Translations under genes and position numbers: made by a program | In this document: piece after piece, positions 1 to 13,125 of the stretch | Layout: each line of letters starts with the position of its first letter | Numbering within the stretch: position 1 is the stretch's first letter | Notes under the pieces: generated by a model | What the model saw: the letters and a program-made list of their open reading frames with translations, nothing else | Database searches by the model: none | What the model was told of the DNA's origin: nothing | Assembly (NCBI GenBank): GCA_029339505.1 | Contig: JAQISU010000022.1 | Span: forward strand, 16,745,001 to 16,809,000 | DNA length: 64,000 nt | Direction: 5' to 3' | From: Unio delphinus | Lineage: Eukaryota > Mollusca > Bivalvia > Unionida > Unionidae

Positions 1-884
1 TAAGTGTCAATATTATAATTACTGATTCCTGAGTAATGAAGCCATCGTGTCTACTTTGTGTTGTCTTGAATGCATTCCGAATACAATCGTTGCTCAAATA
101 ATCTCCGATATATGTTCTCTTAATTTCATTCACAACTAAGCAACAGCCAATGCAGCAGTTGATAAAAGATTCTCACCAAAATGTATGTTAATTTAAGTAC
201 ATTGTTTATCATCAAAGTGAACTGCCGAGCTAAACAGTGACATAATTCAGTGGTTAAAATACATACAGCCAGTTCTGTCTGCTGTATTTATTAGAGTACA
301 TCAAAAGAACATGACGCAATAACTGGGCGGCAAGTTCAAAGGACTTATGACTAGCAGCTTGGGTGGGAAATTGTGCTGAAATTTACAGTGACTGAATTCA
401 GAGACAGAAAGATCCTGAGATGTACATGTAGTAATACACTTTAGTTTCCATTATTTAATCTATGGACATGTACTATTTCATCATTTATTATGTACACCCG
501 TTACGTAATTTTTGTTTTTTTCTTTTCATTGAATTCAGTCACATAATGATCTGTGACAAAATTATTGAATATTTTACATCCGTGTGTGGATATTTTCGAT
601 GGAAATATTTGTATTATGGATTCAATGTATGTTACAAGATTCGCTGGTGAGTACACTATGTTGATACTCTTTTCATGCAATAGATTATACATGTAAACAT
701 AAATTAGACACGTGTATGTACCAATGCATGGTTCTCTGAATAAAGTAATATATTATATCTGCAATTTCTGTTACCACAGCAAATGTTTTTCTCATTTAAT
801 ATATATTGATCAAAAATGGTAATTGTGCCATGCATTTTCTTTATGTACCCCCCCCCCCCCAAATAAATCCAAAAATGTGTTGGT
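1..884. other. AT-rich non-coding DNA, no supported gene
   Basis: No exon, repeat family or RNA gene is recognised. A short open stretch near 541-649 is bounded by a possible acceptor and a GTGAGT donor, but its end phase does not fit the exon at 1223, so it is not called. A poly-C run lies at 849-860. Confidence 0.5.
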
Positions 885-888
885 ATTG

Positions 889-976
889 TACATGGTTGCT
901 TATAACACGGTTCGGTTCATAGCCCAGTCGGATTCTATGGCTCCCAACTACCGTGTTATAGCGGGGTCCCACTGTA
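889..976. mobile_element. Short palindromic MITE, pogo-like ends
   Basis: The two halves are inverted copies around TATAACACGG (left, about 901) and CCGTGTTATA (right, about 952). The outer ends read TACATGG and CCACTGTA, so both ends finish in TA, the duplication used by Tc1/mariner/pogo elements. At about 88 bp it is too short to code and would fold into a hairpin. Assignment to pogo rests on the end sequences only. Confidence 0.45.
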
Positions 977-997
977 CCATTTTTAGAAGTGTTTTAT

Positions 998-1076
998 ATG
1001 ACTTGGTTGGGTGGGGGTTGAACACATGACCTCCTCCTTTTGAGATGGACACTCTAACCAATACTAGGCTACCAGA
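998..1076 (-). repeat. tRNA-derived SINE head fragment (family 2)
   Basis: Read on the minus strand, this segment has a tRNA-like A box (TTGGTTAGAGTGTCC) and a B box-like GTGTTCAACCC with the usual spacing. It resembles the head of the SINE at 42316-42588. Only the head is present, so it is a truncated SINE rather than a tRNA gene. Confidence 0.45.
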
Positions 1077-1222
1077 GCAGTCTAATAGCATTTTGTTGAC
1101 TTTACATACTTCATTGTAGGCCTTTCAGGAGATGAATGTTAATAATAAATGATGCCAGTCAAATAGAAATAAGAAATGCTTTTATCATATCATATTTTTG
1201 TATATTTTTTTTTATTACCTAG

Positions 1223-4200
1223 GCTGATGCATGGTTCAAAGAATGTGAACAGCCACCAAATTTTGTTATGATGGTTTTGCGAGGAGATAGAGTGGAATGG
1301 AAAGGTGATTTTATTTTATCCATTTCATAGTCATCCCAGCTGAAGCCATTTTTTTGTCAACAATTTCACTTTTAATAAACAACATCAATAAAACTTTCTA
1401 ATTATACTTTTTGGCCTTTCTTAAGTGAATTTCTTTCGTGCCCCCTGAGTTGGTGTTTTAACCAGGATGTGTCCTTGCAGGGTTTACATAAAGTAGACAC
1501 TCAAGAAATGTGATTGAGTCATTAATGAGAAAAGCTAGCATAAACTAATGAATAATGTGTTTTATTACCTTAAGTCTTTAATATAAGTGCAGAAAGCATT
1601 CATTTAATATCCATATGCTCAGTTGTTCTTAAGGGTACTATTTCTTGCTTTTTTAACAATCTAACTGTAACTGTTGAGTTTGCAAATCATTTATAAAAAG
1701 TTCATTAAAAAAATGTTTAAATAATAAATTGTCAAAACATTATTTTATATAAAGCAGTCCTGCCAACTCTACTGAAAATTTTGGGAAATCCAGATTTATG
1801 AATGTGTATCCTGATTCTCTGATTTTTAAGAAAAAGTCAAAATGTTTAAACTCTCAGAGAAAACATAATGTATTTTTTTTTTTAATTTATACAAAAACAT
1901 CAATTTCCATTTCCTTGTTTTTTTTGTGTGTGTGTGTGGGGGGGGGGGGTCTGTTTGGTATGTTTATTATTATTTTACCATATCTGGCTTGCTTTTGGTT
2001 TTCATCTGCCAATGTAAATAGATTGTCTCACAGTGTGGTTCTCTTTATCCGACCTCATTATTAAATCTCAGCATCATAATGAATAAGTTTCTCTGCAAGA
2101 AGCGAAAAAAACATAGGAAAAGAAAGTAACTGATGACATTTTACCACCCAAGAAAAAGAAATAATAAAATATATAGGAGTGATGGAGAGAAGCAGTATGG
2201 TTTCATTATCCATTGACTTGTGGGGCCTGTCATGCATTCTGCCTCTGATGATTAGCTCTTTCCACATTCAAATCTGTGTCAAAATTGTTGATTTGGGACA
2301 GCTGAAACTATGCAGATCATCAGTGTTATTTCCTTCCATTCGGTGGAAGAAAAAGTCCAGGTCCTTAAAATGATACTTCAATTGCTTAGACAACATTGCA
2401 TCGCTTGCATGAATAAGTAAGTCATCCTTCAGTGGGTTGCTCTCAGGAAGAAAAATAGAATGGATCTGGCCAACTGTTGTTTCCAGCCATTTGGAGAGAA
2501 ATGCTATCAGTACTTTCAACACTGCACAGCAACAGTAATGCTGAGGGAGCATTCTCAATGGTCAGAAGAAAATAAAAGAGTTAGCCTGTCAGTATCAACC
2601 CTGGAAACTATTCTTGTTAGAAAATTTGGCACTCAAGGACAAATAAATGATGAACTTTTTCAGAAATACCAATCGGCAACATACAATAGACTGAAATAAC
2701 ACAAGTAAACATGTTTGTCATGAAATGTACAACTTACTCTTGTATCCCCCGTATTTTTTACCATACCTCCTGATTTTTAATGGTAATTTGGTTGCCAATT
2801 GCTGATTTTGATTTTTGCAATGTTGGCAGGTCTGATAAAGGACAATAACTTTTATTAAGCTTTGATTTAAAATACAAAATGTGAGCCATTGTTTTCAAGT
2901 TAGAAAAGTACTTTAATACAAAATATAGATTGAGATTTATATAATCATTAATTGTCTTTAAAAATTTATGATAAATTTTATTTCAGCACCTGACCACATG
3001 AATGCTTTTGTTACTAGTTCAACTGTGGTGGACAAATTCAAGCAGGTTTCTTTAGCTTGGCTGTACATGCCCAGTCAAGGAAAAGGTTAGTTATCATAAA
3101 TATTTTTACCATGCACAGTTACTTTATAGATTTGAGGAAATCATGAAAATGATGTTTGAAATGCTGGTTGTTATTTAGTTTTCTTCGTACAAATTTTAGA
3201 AACTTTATTGCTCAGCACTAGGCATGACTAACATTTTGTCTATCAACGAGATATAACTATTTTTTTAATCAGTTTCGTTGAGAGTTTCATATTTATTTAA
3301 TGGGTGATGGGTGCAGATGTTTTTTTGCTGTTATTGTCAAAGCCCACTACAAAGATTGCTGCTGAACAAGTTTAACAGTGTTTGAATGTTCCTATTGTTT
3401 TATCATGTTAATATTAGTTCATACAGTGAGAATTGTCTGGTACAGCACTTATCAAGCTTTTTTAATATCTGTTCATGTTGCAAGACAAACAGGAGCCTTT
3501 TGAATTGCCGTATGCTGATTCATCCAAGTACAGTTGGGACATGCTTGTTTTCCTAATACCAGCAATACTCAGAAGGAATGGAATTTATGGTGAGTATAAG
3601 GATTTGTATTTAATATATTTCTTTGGAGATGAAAGAATCGAAGCAAAGCCCTGATGTGCACAGCATAGATATCTTATTTATGCTATTGGTTCTTTTTTGG
3701 TGGCCATAAGAAAGCAATTTGTTTCCTGTCAGAAATTATTAATGACAAATATGCATATCATTAGATGATGACATATTGAAAACATTGTTGGAAGCGAAAA
3801 GGATATAAAAAAATTATGATCAACCCTTTCTAGCTTAAAAAAAACAACATCACAAGCCCTGACTGAAGTTCCACAAGCCTGAGCTCCAATTTCCATATAC
3901 CCAATATATTTCTTCTTTTATTACTTTTTTACACAAAATTGCAATTGTTACAATTCAAATATAAATTTAGATAGTTGGTTTGAAGGTAATGCATGTCTAG
4001 TTAGTGTTGGTCACTACACTCACTAGAAACTGGATTGTCCTTTGGTTCAGACTTCTGTTGGTTTCTCTTAGGCAATCATGGTCAGAACCAATTTGACATG
4101 TGTCAGTATGTTGTTTAAACTGTGTGCAAAGAATTTAGTGCCACTCTCCTGCCATATTTGATTTTTTTATTTTTTTGATAGCTTGTTTCACAAGCTAAAA

Positions 4201-7200
4201 CTCCATCTGCGAGTTCTTAAATTTATGTTTGTTGGGCTTTGCTGTTACTATTGATAACAATTGCTTCCTTGTTTTCTCAAAACACAACTGTATTAGGGGG
4301 CTTGTGAGTTCAAATCATGTTTTTAGCATGACATGCCATGTAACAATTTAATTAAAATCAGATCTACACTTCACATGTGACAGCAGCGATTTGATTTTAA
4401 TCTATGGCAGATATGTCAACATCTTGAAAATACCTTTCTGCATTTCATCAGTGCAATCAAAGCTTTTTCTGACAAATTTTATTAATTATTTTTATAAGCC
4501 CAGTGGCCATATCTTTTTATATAGAAAAAAGGACAGTCCTGATCTGAAATTAGAGGTGCCCCAGGCATCGGGTTATCTTATTTTTTTAGCACTGCCTTTG
4601 AAAAGTTTATCATTTTCAGGAAAAGCAGCATATAGGCCAGAAAATCAGCCTTCATGGTGGCCAAGAGATGTTCGCTTTTCCTCTCCTAACAGCAGTACCC
4701 AAGGTAATCATAATTTTCCTATTATATTACCACCATTGCTATGTTCAGGAATTCCTTTATATATTTGCCTTTCTAAATTGTACCCATCAGCTAAGCACAG
4801 GTTGAAGCTAGATTTTATGTATTAAATTATATTGTATGTATATCATCCTGTTTCTTCAGAGATTTCATATTGTTCTGTAGGTGAGGGCAATTTGTTTTGC
4901 AGATTTATGCATCACCATATCATTAAAGGTTTATTATTATGTATTAAGAGAGAAATATGCAATAAACTTTTCTTTAGTGAACTGTGTACGTTGTCATATT
5001 GCAGACATGGATAACAAACCTTGACTATCTTCCACTTTGAATTTCTAGACATTTTTCCACAATATTTTTGTACAATATATGGTTAATTTTATTTTGCCTA
5101 ACGTGCAAGAAAAATAAATTTTGCTCCATTATCAATGTAATGGAATTGGCTCAGATTTATCTACTACATTTATCATGCTTGCATATATACTGTATACATA
5201 TCCATTATATCAAGATGCTGTTATGGTGTATTTCAAATAAACATGTTGCTGTTTCTAGAGAATAAGCTACTTAGCGTTGAAGAGATGCGAATGGCTCTAA
5301 AGTCATTTTTACAACAATGCAGAAATGAATACACTATGTTTGTATACTTTTTTTTGCTTCAATTTCTTGTTCCTTAGTATTAGTTGATTGTGAATGCCAA
5401 CACAAGCATGGTTAACAAGTCTTAATCAATTGAAAAATAGTGTTTGTCTCCTTATTCAAGTTCAGAAGCAACTTTTCACAATTAAGTGAGTAAATTGTGA
5501 TCAAATTACTTCTAATAATGTGCTAATGTTCCAGATGTATATGTCACAGTTGGAAATGTTGTAATAATGTGCTAATGTTTTAGAGGCTGTAAAGTCATGT
5601 GATTTATTCAACATTTTTTAACTAATAGTTAATAAGCCAGTTATTATATCTTCATAATTTATTTTAACAGTTCCATCATGAAATTAATGGAAACAGAAAA
5701 TTGGAGACCAATATATTGTCTATAGATTGGATGCAATTTGGTACAATTAAAAACTTTAGCTATTTTTTATTAAAAAAATCAAATTAACATCCATATCTGT
5801 ACAACAGATGATAAGATTTGCTGCATTTTTAATTATTTATTCAATGTACATATAAAAATAAGAGTCCATTTCTCATTAATGTGTGCATTTTCTCTTTTAC
5901 AGAGTGAGTATCAGTACATACCATGCTCTGTTATGTCCCTGATGCTCAGTAGAAAACACCAGGGTAAAGTGGCAGATGTAAGCTATTTGTAAACCTTTTG
6001 ATTCCAAAATATCAGATTATATTTGTTACCAAATTGTCTCGAAGAAACATGCCATTCTTATTTAAATTGTTTTCATTTTAATTTGTATCTTTTAGTTTGT
6101 ATGACAGCGTTACCTCCTATCTGTTTGTCCTCACATCAAGATCTGTGCTGGAACATACTTGTTCCATCATCACATTTATGTTTTGTTCCATAGATCATTA
6201 AATTCCTCAATAAAGTTTCATTATGCATTTTATTGTGCAGAAATTAAAGTTTGTTTTTGATATTTTTAGCCTTGAATAAATCATTCCTGTAGCATCTATT
6301 TTCTGCATTGTTAGAGAAACAATATTCAGTAGTGGGGTGTTTTTCTGAAAATTTTCCATTCTTTCCATTATAGGATTGTTTAATAATGGTGAATGCCACT
6401 GGATTTTAGTAGCAAGTTCTTTGCTTGTGATTTGGAAAGTTTTCTTCCTATTGCACATTCATATGGCACTTAAACCACTTTGCATTGTCTCAGGGATGTC
6501 TTCTCAACAAAAAGGTTATATTTGTGTTGTTTGCAGTAGCGGTATTTCGATTTGACTCCTTATGCACTTCGGTGCATTATTATTGCACAAATTCCACATG
6601 GTCTTGAGAAATATAATTTGGATTTAATACTTGTTTGCATATGTAAAAAGAAAAAGGATTAGATTTTCAATCTGTTATAGTAGCATTTAAGTTTCTTTTA
6701 CACATTTTAAAATAGTTTATTAATTTTACAATTCCTTGTTAGCCCAATATCAACTTTAGGTCCACAAATCTAGTTGTATATGTGTGTGAATGGATATAAA
6801 TATATAGAATCTGGTTAGATTTTCATGTCATTGTAGCAATTAATGAAATTGGCAGAAAGAATAAATAAGAATTGTGATTATAAATTGTTGTTATGGGCGT
6901 TTTTTTTATTTGCAACAAATATTTGTCTTTCAGATAATTTCTGCAAGTGCCAGAAGGATGACCATCCTTGATCCTTTGGGGGAAGTTGATGAATCACTTA
7001 CAGGCCTTTTGTCCACCTGGAATAAGCTATTATAGTGTATTTCATAAGAGACCAAACATAACAATGTTATTTATAACCATTCAACCAGCCATTAAACAAG
7101 TTATTTCAATAAAACTCTAACTGCTAAGCAATTGAAGATTTAAGTTGTACCACTGAATAACATATTACCATTTAGGAGATCCAGGAATTCATTTATTAAA

Positions 7201-9187
7201 TATGCTTTGTAATAATGAAGGCATTATAAGTGATTTTTTAGTAGTACTATGCCCTCAACAGAATATAGATCAAAATTTGTTCAAATAAAACATATAGCGA
7301 ACAAGGGCAGAATATGACACTGAATATACCAATGGATTTTATTCAATAAAGTAATATAGGGCAGCGGCTTGATATAAATACTTGGCAGATGGACGTGTAT
7401 AGGTTAAAATTGCAGATTGTTCCAAAACAAATTTTCATAGCATTTGAGGTATTATAGTGAGTTTGAAATCCATTTGGAGACTTCATTGGTGTTGAATGGT
7501 TGCTAGTTGGAAAAATTGTATGCTTGATGATTTAGCTACATAACCATTAGTTTTAACAGCTAATTTCGAATTGTTCTGTTGTATCATAATATTGTGTTCA
7601 TTTTATATGAAACCTCAGTTGTGTAGTTCCTTAATCTGTGTGAAAATAATAAAAGATATTCTTTCTCTTTTTTTTAAATTTTCATTTTAGGTCCTTCTTG
7701 GCTAATAGCAACAAGAATTTAAATATGACTTTGGGGCCAGACTGGGAGGTTGTCACACTACCACATAGCAAACAGCCAGATAGCACCTCCTGTGGCATCT
7801 TTTGTTTAAAGGTAATATTATACATATTTAGTTAAGAAACTATCACGGCAAAAGCAAATTAGTTTCTTCAGTTTCTTTTGGACACATTTTGAAAATATTG
7901 CATCATGTTCTAGATGTACATTCTCTCAATGCGGGTTATGTGAGAGGCTGCTAGGAGCTGCAAATGGGTCGGTGCTTACTGTGTTTTGACACACAAAATA
8001 CTGTGCCATCTACTTGATTAAGATCATGTGTTGTAATTGGTTGAAAGGTAGTAGTGATATCATATTAAGAATATGTATTGCTTGATTTTTACTTTTGCAG
8101 TTTGCAGAAAAGCTCCTCAAAGAAGAGGAGCTGTTACTTCCATCATAACCAAATGACATATTACAGTATCGCCTGGACATAATGGAAAGTATTGCTGAGA
8201 ATCAAGGTATGTGCATTATTACAATTATTTATTTACAGGACTTGATAATTTATAATGAACATTACACAGCTGCTATCCTAACAAACAACCATGAGACATG
8301 TTTTATATACTACCAATGAAACAAGAAACAGTTTTGTCTCATTTGTTAAATGGTTACTTTTATATTTGTGAATTCTGTCACAGACAGTAGAAAAGTTGGA
8401 AAAATTTACATTTTCTTTTTCTCTATTTCTTTTAGGCAACGCCATTAAAGAATTGTGTCGACTCTGTGGATGTAAGATGTCTCCAGGTAAAGAAAATAGA
8501 GTTCAGTGGGTAAGTTGGGATGTATGTTTGTGTATTTGGCATGGGATGGGTGTGGTTAATGTTTCAGTGTTTTTTTTTAAATTAACTATTTAGTTGATTC
8601 TTTGTTTATTGTAAATAAAGCATTACGTGCCACTACAAGTAATGAAATTTAAACAATTAACAAATAGTATCTTGAATGTTCTGAATCTTTAGTCTTATGT
8701 TTCAATATGTTTCAAATATTTATTAGGGTTTATTAACATTTTATATAAGTTTGAAATTCAAGGATTTATCGGAAACTTAAGCATGATACAGTGTCCTGGT
8801 ATCTGAATGGAATTTTCAAATTTCAGTAACTGTGTACATAATTCAGGATGTTTAATGAGAATAAGTCAGTTACATAAACTAATATTGATATCAATTTTCA
8901 TTTTTGCTGGACCTTGTCTAATGCACATTTGCTTTGCTTTTTCCTTTATAAAACTAACAATTTTCGAGCAATAGAAGACTTTAAGATGTTTTCAATATTT
9001 GTAGACTGAATTTTTTGAATCTTGAGGTGTACTAGTTAGTTGGTAATTTATCTTAATTTGTATATCTTTTCAGATTGGTTGTGATGGGTGTGGAGAATTC
9101 TGGTTTCATTACCAGTGCAATAAGACCAATGAGTCTTACAAAGCTGTTTGTGAAAGCAGATATATTTGTGTATTTTGTGACATTTAA
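1223..9187 (+). pseudogene. NRF-1-like / ULP1 (C48) protease / PHD-finger gene, multi-exon, with in-frame stops
   Basis: Proposed exons are 1223-1304, 2987-3085, 3485-3589, 4620-4703, 5259-5341, 5903-5977, 6934-about 7032, 7691-7811, 8101-8206, 8436-8509 and 9074-9187. Most junctions are AG/GT and the phases agree at most joins. The early exons resemble the NRF-1/EWG DNA-binding domain: FIPAIL-like helix, GK, then PSWWPRDV, then a Cys-containing helix. Exons from 5903 to 8206 carry a ULP1-type C48 peptidase: His in KHQG, Asp in ILDPLGE, and QPDSTSCGIF with the nucleophile Cys. The last two exons encode a C4HC3 PHD finger ending CVFCDI-stop. C48 enzymes cleave SUMO or related modifiers, and PHD fingers read histone tails. 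Two defects are seen: the exon at 6934 runs into TAG (7033) with no canonical donor, and TAA at 8146-8148 separates protease from PHD. The 5' end is not found and exons may be missing near 5400-5900. It could be a decayed gene copy or transposon-derived. Confidence 0.6.
1755..2834 (+). mobile_element. Degenerate hAT-like DNA transposon in an intron
   Basis: The ends are inverted: CAGTCCTGCCAAC at the left and the complement of CAGACCTGCCAAC at the right. ATAAAG directly flanks both ends (1749-1754 and 2835-2840), as a target-site duplication would, although hAT elements normally make 8 bp. Near 2537-2690 the plus strand reads NAEGAFSMVRR and, after a frameshift, SLSVSTLETILVRKF, which resembles the C-terminal dimerisation region of hAT transposases. 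The remainder is too decayed to read. It lies between the first two exons of the protease/PHD gene. Confidence 0.55.
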
Positions 9188-9305
9188 TTTATCAATGTTA
9201 AACTTTCATTGTCCAGCTGTTATAGAGTAACCTGTGTGGTTTATCAGCTGACAGTTTTTATGCCACTGAAAATTTAAAAACTTCTTCATACTTTTAGGCT
9301 AGTTT

Positions 9306-10064
9306 CTTCATCAGTTTAATACAAGCAATAAAGCACTGTTATTGACTGCAAAGTAAGATTTAATTTCATTGTGTCTTCATCAGTTTAATACAAGCAATAA
9401 AGCACTGTTATTGACTGCAAGGTAAGATTTAATTTCATTGTGTCTTCATCAGTTTAATACAAGCAATAAAGCACTGTTATTGACTGCAAAGTAAGATTTA
9501 ATTTCATTGTGTCTTCATCAGTTTAATACAAGCAATAAAGCACTGTTATTGACTGCAAAGTAAGATTTAATTTCATTGTGTCTTCATCAGTTTAATACAA
9601 GCAATAAAGCACTGTTATTGACTGCAAAGTAAGATTTAATTTCATTGTGTCTTCATCAGTTTAATACAAGCAATAAAGCACTGTTATTGACTGTAAAGTA
9701 AGATTTAATTTCATTGTGTCTTCATCAGTTTAATACAAGCAATAAAGCACTGTTATTGACTGCAAAGTAAGATTTAATTTCATTGTGTCTTCATCAGTTT
9801 AATACAAGCAATAAAGCACTGTTATTGACTGCAAAGTAAGATTTAATTTCATTGTGTCTTCATCAGTTTAATACAAGCAATAAAGCACTGTTATTGACTG
9901 CAAAATAAGATTTAATTTCATTGTGTCTTCATCAGTTTAATACAAGCAATAAAGCACTGTTATTGACTGCAAAGTAAGATTTAATTTCATTGTGTCTTCA
10001 TCAGTTTAATACAAGCAATAAAGCACTGTTATTGACTGCAAAATAAGATTTAATTTCATTGTGT
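9306..10064 (+). repeat. 69-bp minisatellite, exactly 11 copies, each with AATAAA
   Basis: The unit begins CTTCATCAGTTTAATACAAG and ends TTTCATTGTGT. The span is 759 bp = 11 x 69 with only a few substitutions (for example CAAAGT/CAAGGT/CAAAAT), so it was homogenised recently. Every unit holds AATAAAG followed about 30 bp later by a T/GT-rich stretch. The array starts about 120 bp after the stop codon of the PHD exon, so it would lie in that gene's 3' UTR or termination region. Confidence 0.95.
9318..9330 (+). terminator. First candidate polyadenylation signal after the PHD-finger gene
   Basis: AATAAA in the first 69-bp unit is the first canonical hexamer after the stop codon at 9185-9187. 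It is repeated in each of the 11 units, giving a tandem set of potential poly(A) sites. Use is inferred, not shown. Confidence 0.4.
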
Positions 10065-12441
10065 ACACACAAAAAAATCCCTCCAAATTATTTATAATAT
10101 TTGATAAACCAAATGTTATGCTTTACTTTGAAAACTGATCAATGCTCTTACTATAAAAAGCATTGCTTGGTTACTGACTTCATTGTTCACGTAATCGACT
10201 AGATTATAATGTACATAGTGTCAGATTTCATAACATGGATATGGGGTGATCTGAATTGGTCACATCAATTAATTCATTCTTAGCCTGATGAGTTATTTTT
10301 ATTAAAACAAGTATTAGCTTTTATTATATCAATTGGAATGTGTATATCATTGTTTTAATTGAGTATGTAGGCTCGGTGTAAGAAATTTGAACTGTAACAT
10401 TATAGTAATAAAGATGTAGTCAACGCATGTTTCAATAATAGCTACCAGTGTGATTTTTTTATTTAGCCACATTACAAACAGGCTTTACATTTATATAGAA
10501 AAAAAAAACGTTTTTTAAGTATGACATTTGCAACAGTTGTTGATATATGCTTCATAAGTATTATAGTTTTAAAAAGGTGCACATTATTTTATCTATTTTC
10601 TATATAGTATAATATCTAAATGCCTACATGAAGACTTGATTCAAATAAACTTCGGTTGGAAACCTGTTTTCATCATCTGTTTCATGTTTTGTTTTTTCTT
10701 CAAGAATAGAAAATATGAAATAAAAAAAATGCAGTAAAGGCACATTTATTTCCTCTTTGTTATTACTCTGCCACAAATGTGAAAGGTGCACACATTACTG
10801 AATTCCATCTTTCAATCCATTACACACAGCTAAGTGGTATATTTTAGCACAGTCCGTTTCTTGAGTCATGCAACTTTGTATACTATTGTCCTCATGAGGA
10901 AAATCGATTTGTATATGTATAGAAATCTTGCTTCAATCGCATGTTCTTCATTGGCGTCTTGACTCTGCTTCAGCAACTACTATTCTGATGCATGCACCAT
11001 TATGAGCATCTTACAACTGGAAAAGTAGATACTGAACTACTTTTCATTCTTAAGTAAACAATTTTTGCATCTACCCTTTTTCACTTTGCATTGATAATCA
11101 AGAAAACTAATTCTAGCCTTGATTTTGCTTGCTGTTTAACCGAACACCACCAATGATGCATCTTAAGTACCTAGTAACACTGACCCAACACAGTAGGCAG
11201 AAACCGCCAGCTGGATTATCATGTACATAAATCATATGAGGGTTGACAGCTTTGAAGCAACAATATAAAATTTAGTTGTATGCCCAAAATGTTCTAGGTG
11301 TCTGTATCTGTTATCGTGACTACTGTACTACTAAATGATTGCCATGGAATATCTCGAGGTCTATTTTGTCCTGAAAGAACTCTGTGCTGCTTGAGATTGC
11401 ATTTGGTTCGAGATCCATTTGAACAAATTCGTTATAGCTACTACCTCTAAATTCCTTGGAGGATTGCAACTTTACACAAAACAAAAATGGTAAAGTTTGA
11501 AGATCCAGTATAACCAGTGGCCATTTTAAAAAATCTTGTTACTGCTAAGTCGCCCGACGAAATCGTCATATTGACACGATTTCATAAATATAGTTTATCC
11601 TAAATGATGAAACGTTGAGTGCCACCACTGTGGCCGTCATTTTTAAATATTTTATTATGTCTGCCCTTCCCATCAAATTTGGTTGTTGTGACAGCTATTT
11701 TAAACAAATCTTGTTATGGCTACTCCTGAACTTAAGGTTATCTCGACATTATAATCTCAACAGAAGACTTCCTATGGCAAGTTGGTTCTAAAAGAAAATT
11801 GTCTTAAATCGTTGTGTGTCCATGTGCAAGGCACTTTACTTGCCTTGGCACCATCTAACCGTCGTTGTGTTCTCTCTCATAATACACAAAAATACAAGCC
11901 TCAAAATGCTATATCGTTGCAGAATACAACGTGCTTCCTGTTATTCACGACAATACATACTCTGTGTTTGTGTGTGTGTGTGTATGTTTTATACAATATG
12001 CAAATCGAGTAATCAGCAGAAATAAGAAGGGGAAAAAAAATCATACAATAGTTACTTATTTGGAAGTAAAGGTCCTCTGTTTTCTGAATAGTATTCCATG
12101 CAATATAAAAACCTAAGAAAATAGGCAACTCAAAGAAGGTCTTTATGTAATAAGTGTATCAAACGTGTATGTGTTACATTAAATTATGATTTCTGCGATT
12201 TAATCACTAAAAATGTCAGAAATTTCATTACTGACAACAATTTCATTTAATTTTATCACGTTTGTATAAAACCATGTAAATTTACTGCTTTAATGAAGCA
12301 AAATATAACATTCTATCAGGCAATCTTTAATAGTTGTTACGTATATTTGATATGTCAGTTATATTTATTTTTATTGTTTGTTTCTTAGATTTAAATTTGG
12401 CATTTTAAGTTTTAAGATTCGTTCATTAAAGGGGGGGACGG
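10065..12441. other. Non-coding stretch, no gene recognised
   Basis: The sequence is AT-rich with no open exon bounded by credible splice sites. A (GT)n run lies at about 11967-11985. Just before 12442 there is a purine run (AAAGGGGGGGA) that could be a polypurine tract belonging to the possible LTR that follows. Nothing else is recognised. Confidence 0.45.
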
Positions 12442-13125
12442 TGACGTACTTTACAGAGTAAACACCAGGTGTTGACCTCATTTCTGACCTGGCTTCAGAG
12501 TTGTAAACAAGCTTTAAAAATGATTGGTTGGTTCCAAGGACATTATGGAGTTTTGTATAAACATCTTTCTATTTTCGTTGGGTCATACGGTATTTACGTG
12601 ATTTCTTGAACGTAAATTTGTTCTGAGAGATTATTGAAGATCGTGACCCCTTTCTTCTTTACGTAAAAACAGGTATATAAACTATGTTTTGGAGCGAGCT
12701 ATTCAGTAGAAGAATTTGGGCTGTTAGAATACTAAGTTGTGTGTCGTTTGGAGTTAATTTAAATTACCTTGTACTGGAAATTATGTTAATTCGTTTGGAT
12801 CAAGAGGAATTATTTTATTTATCTGGAAAAGAATTGTGCTCATAGATTTTTATTAACAAGAACTGACTTCATCAAGTGACATCGTCTTCCATATTGGATA
12901 CTTCGCTGGAATTCGAACTTAAAATTATATGGACATTTTATTACCAGGACTTTTACAATTTCTCTAGTGGATAATATTTTGGATTAATTTTGGAATTGAT
13001 TTTTAAAACCGTAAGTTTATTTTTCTGGAAAGTATTTGAGCTCAATAAATTGTTTATTAAGTTTTACAAGCTTGTTATTTTCACCCTTTCTATGTTACTG
13101 TTTTTTCGAGCCTAAGTACGTAACA
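12442..13125 (+). mobile_element. Possible LTR (solo or 3' LTR)
   Basis: The segment starts TGACGTACTT and ends AAGTACGTAACA, giving short inverted ends in the TG...CA form. A purine run ending in GGGGGGGACGG sits just upstream, where a polypurine tract precedes a 3' LTR. A TATA-like GTATATAAAC lies at about 12671 and AATAAA at about 13044, consistent with U3/R signals. No 5' LTR, gag-pol reading frame or target duplication was found (flanks GACGG and TAGTG differ). It is therefore only a structural candidate. Confidence 0.4.

Noticed and set aside
462..650. Possible upstream exon of the protease/PHD gene ending at a GTGAGT donor
   Set aside because: Its reading frame ends in a phase incompatible with the exon at 1223, and the peptide shows no relation to the downstream domains.
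9306..10064. Regular array resembling a CRISPR
   Set aside because: There are no unique spacers; whole 69-bp units repeat, and the context is a eukaryotic gene end.
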